The position numbers and the translations under genes are program-made. The notes beneath the pieces were generated by a model that did no database searches, was not told the DNA's origin, and worked only from the letters and a program-made list of their open reading frames with translations. Below are positions 33,067 through 43,497 of a stretch of DNA of 64,000 nucleotides, piece after piece. The stretch is taken from NCBI GenBank assembly GCA_030710605.1, contig CP092877.1:39340152-39404151 (forward strand), given 5' to 3'. This stretch comes from Cordylochernes scorpioides (taxonomy: Eukaryota; Arthropoda; Arachnida; Pseudoscorpiones; Chernetidae). How positions within the stretch are numbered: the stretch's first letter is position 1; every line of letters begins with the position of its first letter.

Positions 33067-33443
33067 CTAGCCGAATGACCCGGGCAACGCCCGGGTTTTA
33101 CCCGATTAAATGTTTTTATTCAAATACTATTCGTTACAATTATAAATTGGCGCCGTGAAGGTCACTCTTATGAAACGTCCCGCTACAAACTTTACATGTA
33201 CATTAGGTCAGCTGATATTACCTCCCATATTCACCACTAGAGGCGCTGCTCGCGAGCGAAAGGGCAAATTTGCAAATAACTTGACGAATATTCGGGATAG
33301 AGACCTGAAATTTTCACTATAAGTTTTTCTAGATTTTACTCCATATACTGTTAAAATTTCTGTCAGATTAGTTACGTATTGTGAACGTGTATAGCCGACA
33401 AACATACTATATACATCTTACATATACTGACTTATATATATAT
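33067..33443 (-). mobile_element. Short complete Helitron
   Basis: On the minus strand it starts near 33,443 (TATATATATAAGTCAG). It ends with the hairpin CCCGGGCGTTGCCCGGG (33,079-33,095), eight bases, then CTAG (33,067-33,070) followed by T. It is about 377 bp and non-autonomous. The 5' end matches 9,540-9,830 and the 3' end matches 27,250-27,393. Confidence 0.75.
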
Positions 33444-33478
33444 AGGGTTTATATATAATAGAATATTCTATCACATAT

Positions 33479-33660
33479 TGTATCAAAGTATTTATTATTT
33501 TATTAACAGAATATTAATTTTGATGTTTTTATATTTTTTTACTCTATGTAAACTTCCCTCATTGCTTCTCTTATATTTTATCAATTTTAGATTGTGCGTG
33601 TGCCTTAAATAAATTTCTGTGTCATCCTGAAGTTTATATTTCCTAATTTTCTATGTTACA
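33479..33660 (+). repeat. Solo LTR of the TRIM family
   Basis: It begins TGTATCAAAGTATTTATT and ends TTCTATGTTACA. ATAT occurs on both sides as a possible 4-bp duplication. It matches the LTRs at 47,571 and 48,068 in reverse orientation. Confidence 0.7.
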
Positions 33661-33942
33661 ATATTAAATTGATCTGTTTTGAGCTTATATACCCAGGATT
33701 TTAATTAATGATTGTTGACTTTGCTTAGAATTATTAATGAAACTGATTCCAATAATTATTATTAATTAAACATTATATTTATTGATTTACAAGAGAGAGA
33801 ACAAAATATAAAAGGGAAACTAATATTGAACAAAGGAACTTTTTCTGTTCCGGTTGGCGCCTATTTACCTGTGAGCTTACACACACTCTGTGGTAACGAT
33901 TAATTAATATACATACAACATACGCTCCCCTGTGTGTAAGCC

Positions 33943-35586
33943 CTAATCAGCAAGTCCAAGGCTATCTGCACATTTCCGTAGTTTGTCCTTATAGTTCACA
34001 CCATATCTTTGATTGCATCCAACAGCAACCGGTCTGGCCTTTCTTTTATATATGCCGTCATTTGATGTTTTCTTTGTACTGTAGACCCATTTACTATTGA
34101 TGACTTTCATACCATTTTCCCTTGGTACTAGTGTCCATACTTTATGTTTCTTTATCTCACTGAGCTCTTCTTCCATTGCTTTGTGCCATTCATTTCTTTC
34201 TCCACTATCCATTGCTTCTTTAAAGTTTTCCGGGATATAATGATCTATTTCCATAATTAAGTTTGCATCATTCCTATCTTTTATTCTTTGTGAGCGTCGA
34301 AATCCTTCTTTGATCAATTTCCTTTCTTGTTCTTCAAGTCTTGCTTTGTGCCGTTCTTCTAAGATGCTCTTTGTTTCTCCTTTCTTTCTTCCTCCTTTTA
34401 CGCATCTTTCCTCTATCGGTTCAGTTTGTGATGGGTCATTATCACAGTCACCACCTGGTTTTACTGAGGTATCCTCCTGAGACTTCATTTTACACACTGT
34501 GACAGGATTGTCTTCTTTCAAGATAAGAAAGTTTTCAGCAACTATTTCTTCACAATTTCCTTTATAGGCCAAATTATCACAATTAGTATCTTCCTGAATA
34601 TCATTTGCATAATCAATTCCTTTCTTATCTTCACTAAATTTTACTGATCTGACTTCATGAATTCTCTTTGTCATTATTTCATATATTCTGTAGGCTTTTC
34701 TTTTAATGGAATAACCAATAAATATTCCCTTTCTACCCTTTGGTGAAAACTTGTTTCTTCTTGGTTTGCTCTCAAGCCAATGTGTCAAACATCCAAATAT
34801 TCGAATGTGTTTAATTGATGGTTTCCTCCCATTCCATCTCTGTATAGGTGTATGGTGCTTAATAGACATATGGGGGGTACAATTCTTAATGTATGCAGCT
34901 GTAGCAATTGCCTCTGCCCAAAACTTCATGGGTAATTTTGAGTCAATTAGTAAGGTTCTTGCTGTATCTATAAGAGTCCTATTCACTCTCTCTGCGACTC
35001 CATTACTTTGTGGTGAGTATGTGGTGGTAAGTTGGTGATGGATCCCACTTCTCTTGAAAAGTCCTTCAAATTTAGAGTTACAAAATTCAGTTCCATTGTC
35101 CGTTCTTACATCTTTTATTCTAAGACTTAATTCGTTTTCGGCTCTTGCTTTAAATTCTTCAAATCTTTCAAAGGTCTCATCTTTTGATCTCAGGAAATAT
35201 ACAAAGATTCTGCTACTGTAATCATCTACTATAACAAGAAAATACTTAGATCCCCCTAAAGATTGACATGGCTTTGGTCCACATAAATCCATATGAATCA
35301 ACTGCAGGGGCTTAACTGTATAATTTTCTGTAATATTATATGGCTTCTGAACCAGTTTTCCCATTATGCATGTTTCGCACTCTGGTAACCTTTCAAATTT
35401 TATATCCAATTCTCTTACAATATGTCCTTGAATCATTTTTTTTATGTATTCTTTATTTATATGGTTTAATCTTTTATGCCATAAACTTATATTGCTATTT
35501 TTATTTGATAAATGTGTATTTATAACCATGACATTTTCATTTTTTGCTATTGGTACATTTCTTAGTTTTGTTTCCATCATAAACAT
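33943..35586 (-). pseudogene. Copia integrase and remnants of RT
   Basis: A 547-codon open frame. The GAG-pre-integrase block LWHKRLNHIN (about 35,480) and CETCIMGKL give the zinc finger. The integrase core has D in HMDLCGP (about 35,290), D in VRTDNGTEF (about 35,100) and E in GVAERVNRTL (about 35,000). PLE-like GRKGIFIGYS follows. The RT entry (WHKAMEEELSEIKKHKVWTL, WVYSTKK) runs to GVNYKD and then jumps to KLRKCADSLGLAD, the usual last residues of such Pol proteins. RT palm, YVDD and RNase H are therefore deleted in frame near 33,985. Confidence 0.9.
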
Positions 35587-35664
35587 TCTATCTTTAATAT
35601 ATGCTTCAGCAACTAAATCATTCCCTTCATTATAAATTTTTGCTTCATCCTTATTGAAAATAAT

Positions 35665-36024
35665 TTAATTTCCCATGTTGACTAATTCGTATACTGACCA
35701 GAAATTATTCCTTAAACTTGGTACATGTAAGATATCTTTGATGTGAATATTTTCTTGGCCTTCACTTGTGCATGTAGTAAGTCTCATATCTCCTTTGGCT
35801 ATGGCTTGGGTAAAAAAAAAAATTTTGCCCTTCTCAGCTAGATTGATTTCATTTTCATAATCTATCACATTTTCCATCAATGTTATGTTTGGGGTTAAAT
35901 GTGCGGGGCATCCTGAATCTATACACCATATTTGCCTATCATTTCTCCTATCTGGTATATCTTCAAATTCTTTTACATATGTTTCAAATGCTTGCTCATT
36001 AATTCCTCTTTTCACAGTATCCAC
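35665..36024 (-). pseudogene. Copia protease
   Basis: Contains WCIDSGCPAHLTPNI (about 35,925), the Copia aspartic-protease motif DSGxxxHxT. The frame ends at a stop at 35,665, just before the integrase frame. Confidence 0.85.
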
Positions 36025-36049
36025 TAGGTTATTTGAATGTTCCCTACTG

Positions 36050-36871
36050 TATTTGTGATTTCTATAATCAGGAGTCCATTTCTTTTGATATACTTGTTTC
36101 TGTTTATCTCGAAACCAGCAATCATCAGCTAGATGTCCCTTTTTATTACAAACAAAACATCTTTTTGGCTGAAATTGTTTAACTTTTCTATTTTTAATTC
36201 TTTATGCTTGTTCATGCCCATTCTCAACTGATTGATTTAATCTCATATTTCTTCTTGACTCCTCTTCTCTTAGAGTTTGTTGAATCTCTTTAATTGTTGC
36301 CTCTCTCTTAGATCGTTAGACAATAGTCATATTTTCATACCTTGGATGTATGCCTCTGATAATATGAAATGAAAGTGCTCTTGAGGTAAATTGATGCCCT
36401 AATGATGAACTTCTAGCAGCAATATTTTTGCTCTTGGTATATATTCATCGACAGTTTCATTTTTTATTTTTCATTCTAATGTTATTTAATTCTAAGCCTA
36501 TATCAATAATTTTATCTTCCAAATTGCCTGTGTATGGTTTTTTTCAGTGAGTCCCATACTTTCTTAGCATTTGTTTCTCCTATGAACATTCCAGCTTGTT
36601 CATTTGTCAATGTAGTGATGATTATCCCAAAAGCTTCATCATTTTTATCACTCCAAATCTCCCAAGAACTTTTGTCTTCCATATTAGGTTCTGGATCGGA
36701 AATTACACATTTAAATAATTTTCTTCCTCTCAGAACTGCGCCGATTTTTAGCGCCCATATTTGATAATTTGTTCCTGTTAATGGTTCAATTTTTGTTTGG
36801 AATAAAAAATTATAGTCAGCCATTTTCGCCTTTTGAGCTAATATAAACAAACCAATATATTTCAAATACAA
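36050..36871 (-). pseudogene. Copia Gag
   Basis: The N-terminal part (MADYNFLF start at about 36,823) has LTGTNYQIWALKIGAVLRG, the DUF4219/UBN2-type Gag start. A zinc knuckle CFVCNKKGHLADDC (CX2CX4HX4C) is read at about 36,160-36,120. Frameshifts and stops between 36,512 and 36,170 break the frame. Confidence 0.82.
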
Positions 36872-37296
36872 ATATATATTTTAAATTTATTTAAATATTG
36901 GGTAGCTTTTAAACATGCAATATATAGATATAATTTAACTTGATCTATATAAATACCTTTAATCTTCTTAGAAGTGCTTCAGTTTACCGATCAGAATAAA
37001 CTTCTTGCTTAATCTTCAGATTAAATATTTTAGCTTTTGAGCTTTATATCAAATAGCCACGCTCTGCTACCAATTGTTGACTTTGCTTAGAATAATTAAT
37101 GAAACTGATTCCAATAAGTATTAATTAAACATTATATTTATTGATTCACAAGAGAGAGAACAAAATATAAAAGGGAAATTAATATTGAACAAAGGAACTT
37201 TTTCTGTTCCGGTTAGCGCCTATTTACCTGTGAGCTTACACACACTCTGTGGTAACGATTAATTAATATATATATATACAACAATGATTAAACAGG

Positions 37297-37438
37297 TTTC
37301 TGAATATGAGTTTCTTTTCATTTTATTAAAGCAGTGTCAAGCTTTCAGGCATCTCTGTCCTTCTACAGGAGAACATACATAAACGCTACTTTAAAAAAAT
37401 GAAAATAACTTATCTCCAGAAACCTGTTTAATAATTTA
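37297..37438. mobile_element. TIR MITE, copy without SINE
   Basis: Ends ACAGGTTTCTGAATATGAG and CTTATCTCCAGAAACCTGT. TTAA lies immediately outside both ends (a possible target site). Same family as 27,653-28,132. Confidence 0.65.
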
Positions 37439-37528
37439 TGTCCAGAAGATTTATATCAATTGATACCCAGTATTCTATGTATTTCTTCTGACCTAATAGA
37501 GTTTGCTAAATATTCAATAGTTCTAAAA

Positions 37529-37741
37529 GACATTTGAAAATTATCCTGCATGTGTTTCTTTTAAACGAAAAATCGATTTTTTTTAAAAAGAGAAATAACG
37601 AATATTTCTAACCTTAGGGATGAAGTATGAAATGATGAATTGTGAAGAGTAATGATAAACGGAAAAATAAAGTGTCCAGGGATGGGGGAAAAAATCGATT
37701 TTTCGTTAAAAAAAAAACTTATGCGGGATAATTTTCAAATG
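37529..37741. mobile_element. Foldback MITE
   Basis: Inverted arms of about 55 bp: CATTTGAAAATTATCCTGCA and AACGAAAAATCGATTTTTT at the left, with complements at 37,690-37,741. About 100 bp separate the arms. Confidence 0.7.
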
Positions 37742-38062
37742 TCGTTTTACAACCATAAGCCGCATTATATTGAATTATAAATTCAATAGTTTGTTCTAGA
37801 AGAATGTGGAAAGTATTTCAACAGAAAAGAAGAATAGGCAATATCACAAGACGGGGGAGAAGAGTTTCTTTCATAATTGTATCAACGAATAGGAAGATTG
37901 CAACCGTCTTAGAAAAGAAGAACGAACCACAGGACAAGTTCCACACTCGGGGAAAATGCACTCGGGTAAATTCCGACTATGCTGGCTATGAGGAAAGTGA
38001 CAGCGAGTAGCTGAAAAGTCGGGAACTAAATAAAAAATTGATTATTGTAGCAATTTATTTTT
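37742..38062. other. No gene recognised
   Basis: A 68-codon plus-strand frame (37,804-38,010) rich in K, R and E is present. It has no recognisable domain and no support as a gene. Confidence 0.45.
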
Positions 38063-38073
38063 CCAAACATATG

Positions 38074-38364
38074 CATCAAAATTCGAAACTATTATAGACG
38101 CGTATGATTCTTTTAAAAATTAAACAATTTCTACTGCCCTTACTGCGATGGAAAAATTAATGGGACGGCCTGACTTATCAGTGGTGAACCCTCCTAGCGG
38201 TTTCGCCAGTTTAATCTACCATACCGCTGTTATATTGCATTTTTGGAACTTCCTTTTATAGTGATACTAATGCTAGACTCTTGGAATGGGTATTTTAGAT
38301 GAACTATGGACATAAGCTTTGAGGACAGCACATATACATACAATTATAAATATATAATATGCTC
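38074..38364 (+). mobile_element. Foldback family FB, copy 6 (single arm, not palindromic)
   Basis: One arm only, in the order ACGCGTATGATTC, TTACTGCGATGGAAAAATTA, ATCAGTGGTGAACCCTCC, GGTTTCGCCAG, TACCGCTG, GGACATAAGC and an AT-rich end. It is flanked by an exact 11-bp duplication CCAAACATATG (38,063-38,073 and 38,365-38,375). Confidence 0.8.
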
Positions 38365-38502
38365 CCAAACATATGTATATAATGTGATTGAACTTATAAA
38401 AATATACATGTTGTAATGTGTGGAGCCGATATCATCACAGAGGGCTCCTAATCCAACATGGCGACCTGGCTGCTTTCTTGTCTTTTCCCTATCCTCCTGT
38501 GG

Positions 38503-38565
38503 GCTCGGAAATATCTTTATTTACGGGGCTGCTAACCAGAATGAATGATTTTTGAGCCCCGATGG
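38503..38565 (-). repeat. Module M copy
   Basis: The complete module in reverse: CGGGGCTCAAAAATCATTC...AGCAGCCCCGTAAATAAAG when read on the minus strand, ending GATATTTCCG. Confidence 0.7.
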
Positions 38566-39035
38566 ACGCATAAAGCGGAATAAATACAAAGCACTATATA
38601 CATTGTACTGTTGGAGGGGGATGGGTGGCCAGGGGATCATCGCCAGGTGAGGCCAGGAGAGCTAGGATGTAGCGGAGGATCAGGGTGGCTCCTGTGGGCT
38701 CAGAAGGAACCCAGCTTATATGGTAATAGTGACGTCAAAGAGGACGCACCTTTTTGGGTGTCCGTATCTAATCAAGGACTGGCCTGCTCGATTTTATTGT
38801 TCTTGGACACTTGCAATGGCTTGTTATTTGACCTTACTGGGTGCCGCGTCCTTCTTTTCCGGTGGTATCTTTATTGAACGTCATTATGAAGTTATACCAG
38901 GCTTGGTGTTTCTATGTATAGAACATTCCTATGTACTAAAAATATAATACGACAGTTATATATATAAAATATGTTATTAAGAATCAGGGGTCTTAGTGAC
39001 TGGCCAACATGTGTAGATAAGTGGATCATACGTAC
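38566..39035. other. No further exon recognised
   Basis: The sequence downstream (minus sense) of the last visible channel exon. No second membrane segment with a GxS-type selectivity motif was found here. Reading through the exon 8 donor reaches a stop at 38,977. Confidence 0.5.
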
Positions 39036-39165
39036 TTGAGCGTAGACAGACCTTCTCGTCGTCTGGGATGTTCTCACGGTAGTTGGGCTGGAAGATGAGG
39101 TAGCAGCCGCACTGTTCCCGGGTCAGTTCGATCATGCACTCGCTTACACAGCGCTGGAACACATC
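39036..39165 (-). CDS. DEG/ENaC channel, exon 8 (cysteine-rich C-terminal extracellular part)
   Basis: 130 bp. Acceptor CTAGACAG precedes 39,165; a likely donor GTACGT follows 39,036. It encodes DVFQRCVSECMIELTREQCG and continues through CYLIFQPNYRENIPDDEKVC. This is the C-x3-C ... CgC ... C pattern of the last extracellular cysteines in DEG/ENaC subunits (post-LPxPF region). If the donor is not used, the frame continues 14 codons to a stop at 38,977. That would give a protein without TM2, so splicing to an unseen exon is more likely. A minisatellite duplicating this acceptor lies immediately upstream. Confidence 0.88.
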
Positions 39166-39508
39166 CTGTCTAGATAGATACATTACACAGGACAATCTAC
39201 AGTATGTTCATAGCACTCACACAGCGCTGGAACACATCCTGTCTAGATAGATACATTACACAGGACAACCTACAATATGTTCATAGCACTTACACAGCGC
39301 TGGAACACATCCTGTCTAGATAGATACATTACACAGGACAACCTACATTATGTTCATAGCACTCACACAGCGCTGGAACACATCCTGTCTAGATAGATAC
39401 ATTACGCAGGACAATCTACAGTATGTTCATAGCACTCACAAAGCGCTGGAACACATCCTGTCTAGATAGATACATTACACAGGACAACCTACAGTATGTT
39501 CATAGCAC
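39141..39508. repeat. 73-bp minisatellite made from an intron/exon junction
   Basis: Five units (GCGCTGG at 39,151, 39,224, 39,297, 39,370 and 39,443; exact 73-bp spacing). The first overlaps the start of exon 8. Each unit repeats, on the minus strand, CTAGACAG followed by GATGTGTTCCAGCGCT, that is, the 3' splice site plus the exon start. In the extra copies this is followed by GTGAGTGC, which resembles a 5' splice site. Confidence 0.92.
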
Positions 39509-40146
39509 AACTGAATCTGATCATACTCACAGATAGAAAGGCTACCTCTCCCGTCTATATAGATCCAAAAAGAAACTATGCGCAATATTGTTGCATCAAT
39601 TTTAATGCGCCCTACATTTATTCAAAATATTCTATGATATTTAATATTTATTCAAAACAGATTATTTATATTATCATCACTCCTTTTTATAGTTTCATTC
39701 CTTTTGTAATAATATTTTGTACATATATCTTGATTGGTTATTGGAGCGAGAGAGGACCTAGACGAAGACCGCGGATCACGACCTACGAGGAAGACAACGA
39801 ATAAATAAACACAATAACTTTAAAAGGTAATTTATTTTTATTTACTTTTATTTATTTACTTTTATTTATTTGCTTTGAGTATGGAATCCCGCTCGGGAAA
39901 CGTGTATAACACCAAGAAGGAAGAAACCAAGGTTGACGACCCTGCAAAGCTGCAACTTGGTGCAACAATATATTGACCATCTCTGTATTCTGGTAGACTC
40001 GTGTCTGTCACATAACATAAGATTTAGAAATTTCAGAACGCCTGTCTGGATATTATTGCTTCGGGATAATGGTCTAGTCTACAGATAGGTGAGCATTCTG
40101 AAATTTACAATTCTGATGTTATGTCCCCGACACTAGTTCACTAGAT

Positions 40147-40521
40147 CAGGGTCGGCAAACTGCGGCTCGCGAGCCACATGCGGCTCTTTGGATGTGAAAC
40201 TGTGACTCTTTATATAGTCCCATACGTAAATATTTATGTTGTTGTCGTGTCCAATCTATCACAGCAGCATCGGGATTCAGACAAAAACTCTGAAAGATAT
40301 CATAGTGACCTTTATTGAAGACACACGAGATAACCAAGTGCGAACAAAATTGCTTCTGTCTCCTTAAAAAATAGATATAAAAGACTTTCCACTTATATTT
40401 CCAAATATTTATGTGAGTACTATTTATTGTTGGCAAGAAAACATTTTGTGGCTCTTTAAAAACTGAAATTTTGTAAATTGTAATTTTTGACTCGTTCGAC
40501 TCAAAAGTTTGCCGACCCCTG
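40147..40521. mobile_element. hAT MITE, copy 3, with a nested insert
   Basis: Ends CAGGGTCGGCAAACTGCGG and GTTTGCCGACCCCTG. Exact 8-bp target duplication CACTAGAT (40,139-40,146 and 40,522-40,529), as made by hAT transposases. It lies in the intron between channel exons 7 and 8. Confidence 0.9.
40240..40402. mobile_element. 163-bp element nested in the hAT MITE
   Basis: Extra sequence between AAATATTTATGT repeats (40,228-40,239 and 40,403-40,414). It contains TCAGACAAAAACTCTGAAAG and ACCTTTATTGAAGACACACG. A related sequence lies reversed at about 40,868-40,945. Type not identified. Confidence 0.6.
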
Positions 40522-40967
40522 CACTAGATTAAAGAATTGACCAAATGATGGCACTTAGTTTTTTCACGTCTCTCTCTGTTTTGATGGGAAAGGTTGTATT
40601 TCTTTTTTAAAGATCCATTCCTTCTCGCCAGCATTTCCATCCAATGCATGCCTCTCAAGCTAGAGTCTAAATTTGATATCCCGATCGAATGTGAAGAGAT
40701 CAATGGAATTGAATTTAAAATATTCGGGAAAACTTGTCTCAAGCAGATACTCAGGAATTCGAGTCTGAATGACTAGATAACACAGGTTAACATACACTCA
40801 TGGATAAAACTTAAAGAAAGTATTTTATATAGCCGTTTGTATATATACATTTTTTATATATACTTGTTATATCGTGGGTCTTCAATAAAGGTCAATGTTT
40901 AGCAAATATCTTTCAGAGTTATTGTCTGAATCCCAATATACATGCTATGTATCCATGAGTGTATATG

Positions 40968-41190
40968 CCAAAAGGTGCAATTTCCTTAAGTTTTGTCCAT
41001 AGTTGTACATGTTAAAAGGTACAACTTCCTTAAGTTTTGTCCATAATTGTACATGTTAAAAGGTACAATTTCCTTAAGTTTTGTCCATGAGTGTACATGC
41101 TAAAAGTTACAATTTCCTTAAGTTTTGTCCATGAGTGTACATGCTAAAAGGTAGAATTTCCTTAAGTGTTCCCCATGATTGTACACGTGT
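40968..41190 (+). repeat. Tandem repeat, 44-bp unit x 5
   Basis: TTCCTTAAGTTTTGTCCAT recurs with TTCCTTAAG at 40,982, 41,026, 41,070, 41,114 and 41,158, in the intron between exons 7 and 8. Confidence 0.9.
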
Positions 41191-41346
41191 ACTAGGTAAA
41201 TAACGTGGTCTGTTAACGTAAAAAAAGGATATATTCGCATCGAACAAATTTAGCCTAAGACGGGCTCTACTGTAGTTAATTGAAGATGCATGAATGGCTC
41301 CACTGTGTGCTCTTATTTTTTATCGTGAAGGGCAAAGGTCACTAAC

Positions 41347-41445
41347 CTCTTTACTCGGTGGTTTGGTCTTGTTGGACTGGAGCCATTCCTCCACATAATC
41401 TCTGCAGTTGCTCTTGAAAGGTGCTGGGAGCAGCGTGAAGGATTC
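41347..41445 (-). CDS. DEG/ENaC channel, exon 7
   Basis: 99 bp, phase 0 to 0, acceptor TAG before 41,445, donor GTTAGT after 41,347. The 33 residues include LLPAPFKSNCRDY, a clear match to the LPxPFxSxCxDY block that marks DEG/ENaC extracellular domains. EEWLQSNKTKPPSKE follows. It sits between exon 6 (ending LIKP) and exon 8. Confidence 0.93.
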
Positions 41446-42076
41446 CTACATCATTCTTGTTTGGAAATGTCCGGTTTTATAGTAAAATAGTATAACAGGG
41501 TTACATCTTCAGTTAAAATAAGACACAAAAAATGTTTATATTGCAAAGAATTTGTGGGGCGTGGTGTTGATGTGGCTTTTGGATAGGCCGCTGAGATAAA
41601 ATTAAAAATAATAATAATAATAAAATAAATTAACTTTATTGAAGCAAAAAATAAAGAGAGGAAAGAAATAGCGGCCGCTGGAAGAAATCTTTTTTGTTCG
41701 AACGGCGCGCGTGCCAAGCGTCCCGGATGTCACGAGATGATCTCTAAACTCCTGCGCTGGCTGAAACGTGGTGTGAACGTCACAATACTTCCCCTCCAGT
41801 AGGATCCTTATAGATCCTATGTGGACGTATTAAAAACTTTTGGCTGACTATGTCTACAGTACGTCCGTATTGTACAAGTACTCAATCTATTATCTCTTAA
41901 TAGTTGAGGAATTCTGCTGAAATTTAGTTTTTAAATACATCTCAAGTGTTAGTACAGGACATGCTAATCATATTGTAAAGAGTTGCGATTGCCTGTACTT
42001 TAAATACAATATTTCTGTATTTGTATAAACTATTCACATTTGTGTATTCGCGAGTTCAGTGTCATGTTTGGATATA

Positions 42077-43495
42077 CACTGCGTGACATTGAAAATGGAA
42101 CACCAAGAAATAGTGGCCAGAAAGTGATGAAACTCGGCAGACAGAGAGAGACAGGGACGAACAATAAGTGATCTTTATTTCAAAATGATAGTCATAATAC
42201 AGAGCGAGAACGGCGTCGGCTTAGTAGCAAGTAGGACCACCGCGGACGGCGATGCACGCAGCAACACGTCTAGGTAGAGAGTCAATCAGAGTACGGATGG
42301 CGTCCTGAGGGATGGCTCTCCATTCCCTCTCAACCATTTGCCACAGTTCGTCTTCTGAACGCGGCTGTAGCAAGGCATGCAAACGGCGTCCAATGATGTC
42401 CCAGACGTGCTCGATTGGTGAGAGATCAGGAGAGTACGGTGACCAGGGAAGCATCTGTACATCTTGCAGAGCTTGTTGGCTAATGCGAGCAGTGTGCGGT
42501 CGGGCGTTATCCTGCTGATAAAGGGCATTGGGTACCCCCCGAAGGTAGGGGAGTGTCACCGGTCGCAGCACATCATCAACGTATCGTTGGGCCGTCATAG
42601 TGCCCTGAATACGAAGTAAAGGTGACCTGGAATCATACGCGATTGCGCCCCAAACCATGATTCCACGTTGTCGCACGGTGGAGCGTTCCACAATTGCTGC
42701 CGGATTGGACCTTTCTCCACGTCGACGCCACACGCGTACACGGCGACTATCACTGGACAAGCAGAAACGCGACTCATCTGAGAACACGACCCTGTGCCAT
42801 TCCGTCATCCACGTCGATCTAGCCCGGCACCATTCCAAACGTTGGCGCCTATTCGGTGGGGTCAATGGCAGTCTTCTTAGCGGACGGCATGAGTGCAAGC
42901 CATTAGCAACCAATCGACGGGAAATGGTTCTGATCGAGATGAAATGATCTAGGGTGTCTTGCACATGTTGCAGGATGGCGGTACAAGTGGCTTGTGGGGC
43001 CGCCACTGCTTGTCGAAGGATACGCCGATCCACACGTTCTGACGTCACTCTGGTTGCACCGACATTCCTATAAATTGCCACATTTCCTTGTTCCAACCAT
43101 CTTCTCCACAGTCGGTGCACCGTGGACGCACTAAGGTGTGTATCAGCTGCGATTTGACGTATGGACCAACCTGCCCTTTTCAGTCCGATCGCCATGCCCC
43201 TCGTAAAAGCGTCTGTCTGCTTGAACTGCCTCCGTTTACGATGACCTGGCATTCTCTATTATTACACGTGTCTTTTGACACAAGAACAAAATTTCTACAA
43301 TGATTTTCCTTGAAGAAATAACGACACGAATACTGTCCTTTCTTCAAGTTCCTTCCCTTATATCTTACTCCATGTGCGCACGAGAGCTGCGAATTTTACA
43401 TCATTTGCATAACTCGGTTAGGCGCGTCTACCCTGAAATTTGCATAATTTTCTGGCCACTATATCTTGGTGTTCCATTTTCAATGTCACGCAGTG
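42077..43495 (-). mobile_element. Tc1-family DNA transposon, apparently intact
   Basis: 1,419 bp with inverted repeats of about 48 bp beginning CACTGCGTGACATTGAAAAT. The first 48 bases of the two ends differ at about one position. TA is duplicated at both sides (42,075-42,076 and 43,496-43,497). It contains one uninterrupted transposase frame. It lies in the channel intron between exons 6 and 7. The near-identical ends and open frame indicate a recent insertion. Confidence 0.93.
42221..43252 (-). CDS. Tc1-family transposase
   Basis: 343 residues with no frame break. Two N-terminal helix-turn-helix units (IRQIAADTHLSASTVHRLWR, residues about 31-50; IRTISRRLVANGL near 110) bind the inverted repeats. 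The catalytic triad is D in VVFSDESRF (about residue 155), D in YQQDNARPHTA (about 245) and E in LSPIEHVW (about 278). I count 32 residues between the second D and the E, two fewer than the classical Tc1 DD34E. The length is normal for Tc1 transposases (about 340). The start is the first ATG after the inverted repeat. The protein should cut and paste the 42,077-43,495 element at TA sites. Confidence 0.93.
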   Translation of the reverse strand: MPGHRKRRQFKQTDAFTRGMAIGLKRAGWSIRQIAADTHLSASTVHRLWRRWLEQGNVAIYRNVGATRVTSERVDRRILRQAVAAPQATCTAILQHVQDTLDHFISIRTISRRLVANGLHSCRPLRRLPLTPPNRRQRLEWCRARSTWMTEWHRVVFSDESRFCLSSDSRRVRVWRRRGERSNPAAIVERSTVRQRGIMVWGAIAYDSRSPLLRIQGTMTAQRYVDDVLRPVTLPYLRGVPNALYQQDNARPHTARISQQALQDVQMLPWSPYSPDLSPIEHVWDIIGRRLHALLQPRSEDELWQMVEREWRAIPQDAIRTLIDSLPRRVAACIAVRGGPTCY

Positions 43496-43497
43496 TA

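Larger units (their letters stand above)
33713..37283 (-). mobile_element. Ty1/Copia retrotransposon, RT-deleted
   Basis: Minus-strand Copia element with 208-209-bp LTRs (33,713-33,920 and 37,075-37,283). The LTRs run TGTTGACTTTGC...ACAACA, with an exact 5-bp target duplication ATGAT (33,708-33,712 and 37,284-37,288). Next to the 5' LTR the primer-binding site reads TGGTAGCAGAGC (minus, 37,072-37,061), the initiator-Met-tRNA type used by Copia. A purine-rich AGGGGAGCGTA abuts the 3' LTR. Pol lacks most of RT and RNase H, and gag and protease have frame breaks. The LTRs are very similar to each other. Confidence 0.93.

Noticed and set aside
38977..39035. Exon 8 of the channel running on to a stop
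   Set aside because: A good donor (GTACGT) lies at 39,035, and stopping here would leave a DEG/ENaC protein without its second membrane helix.
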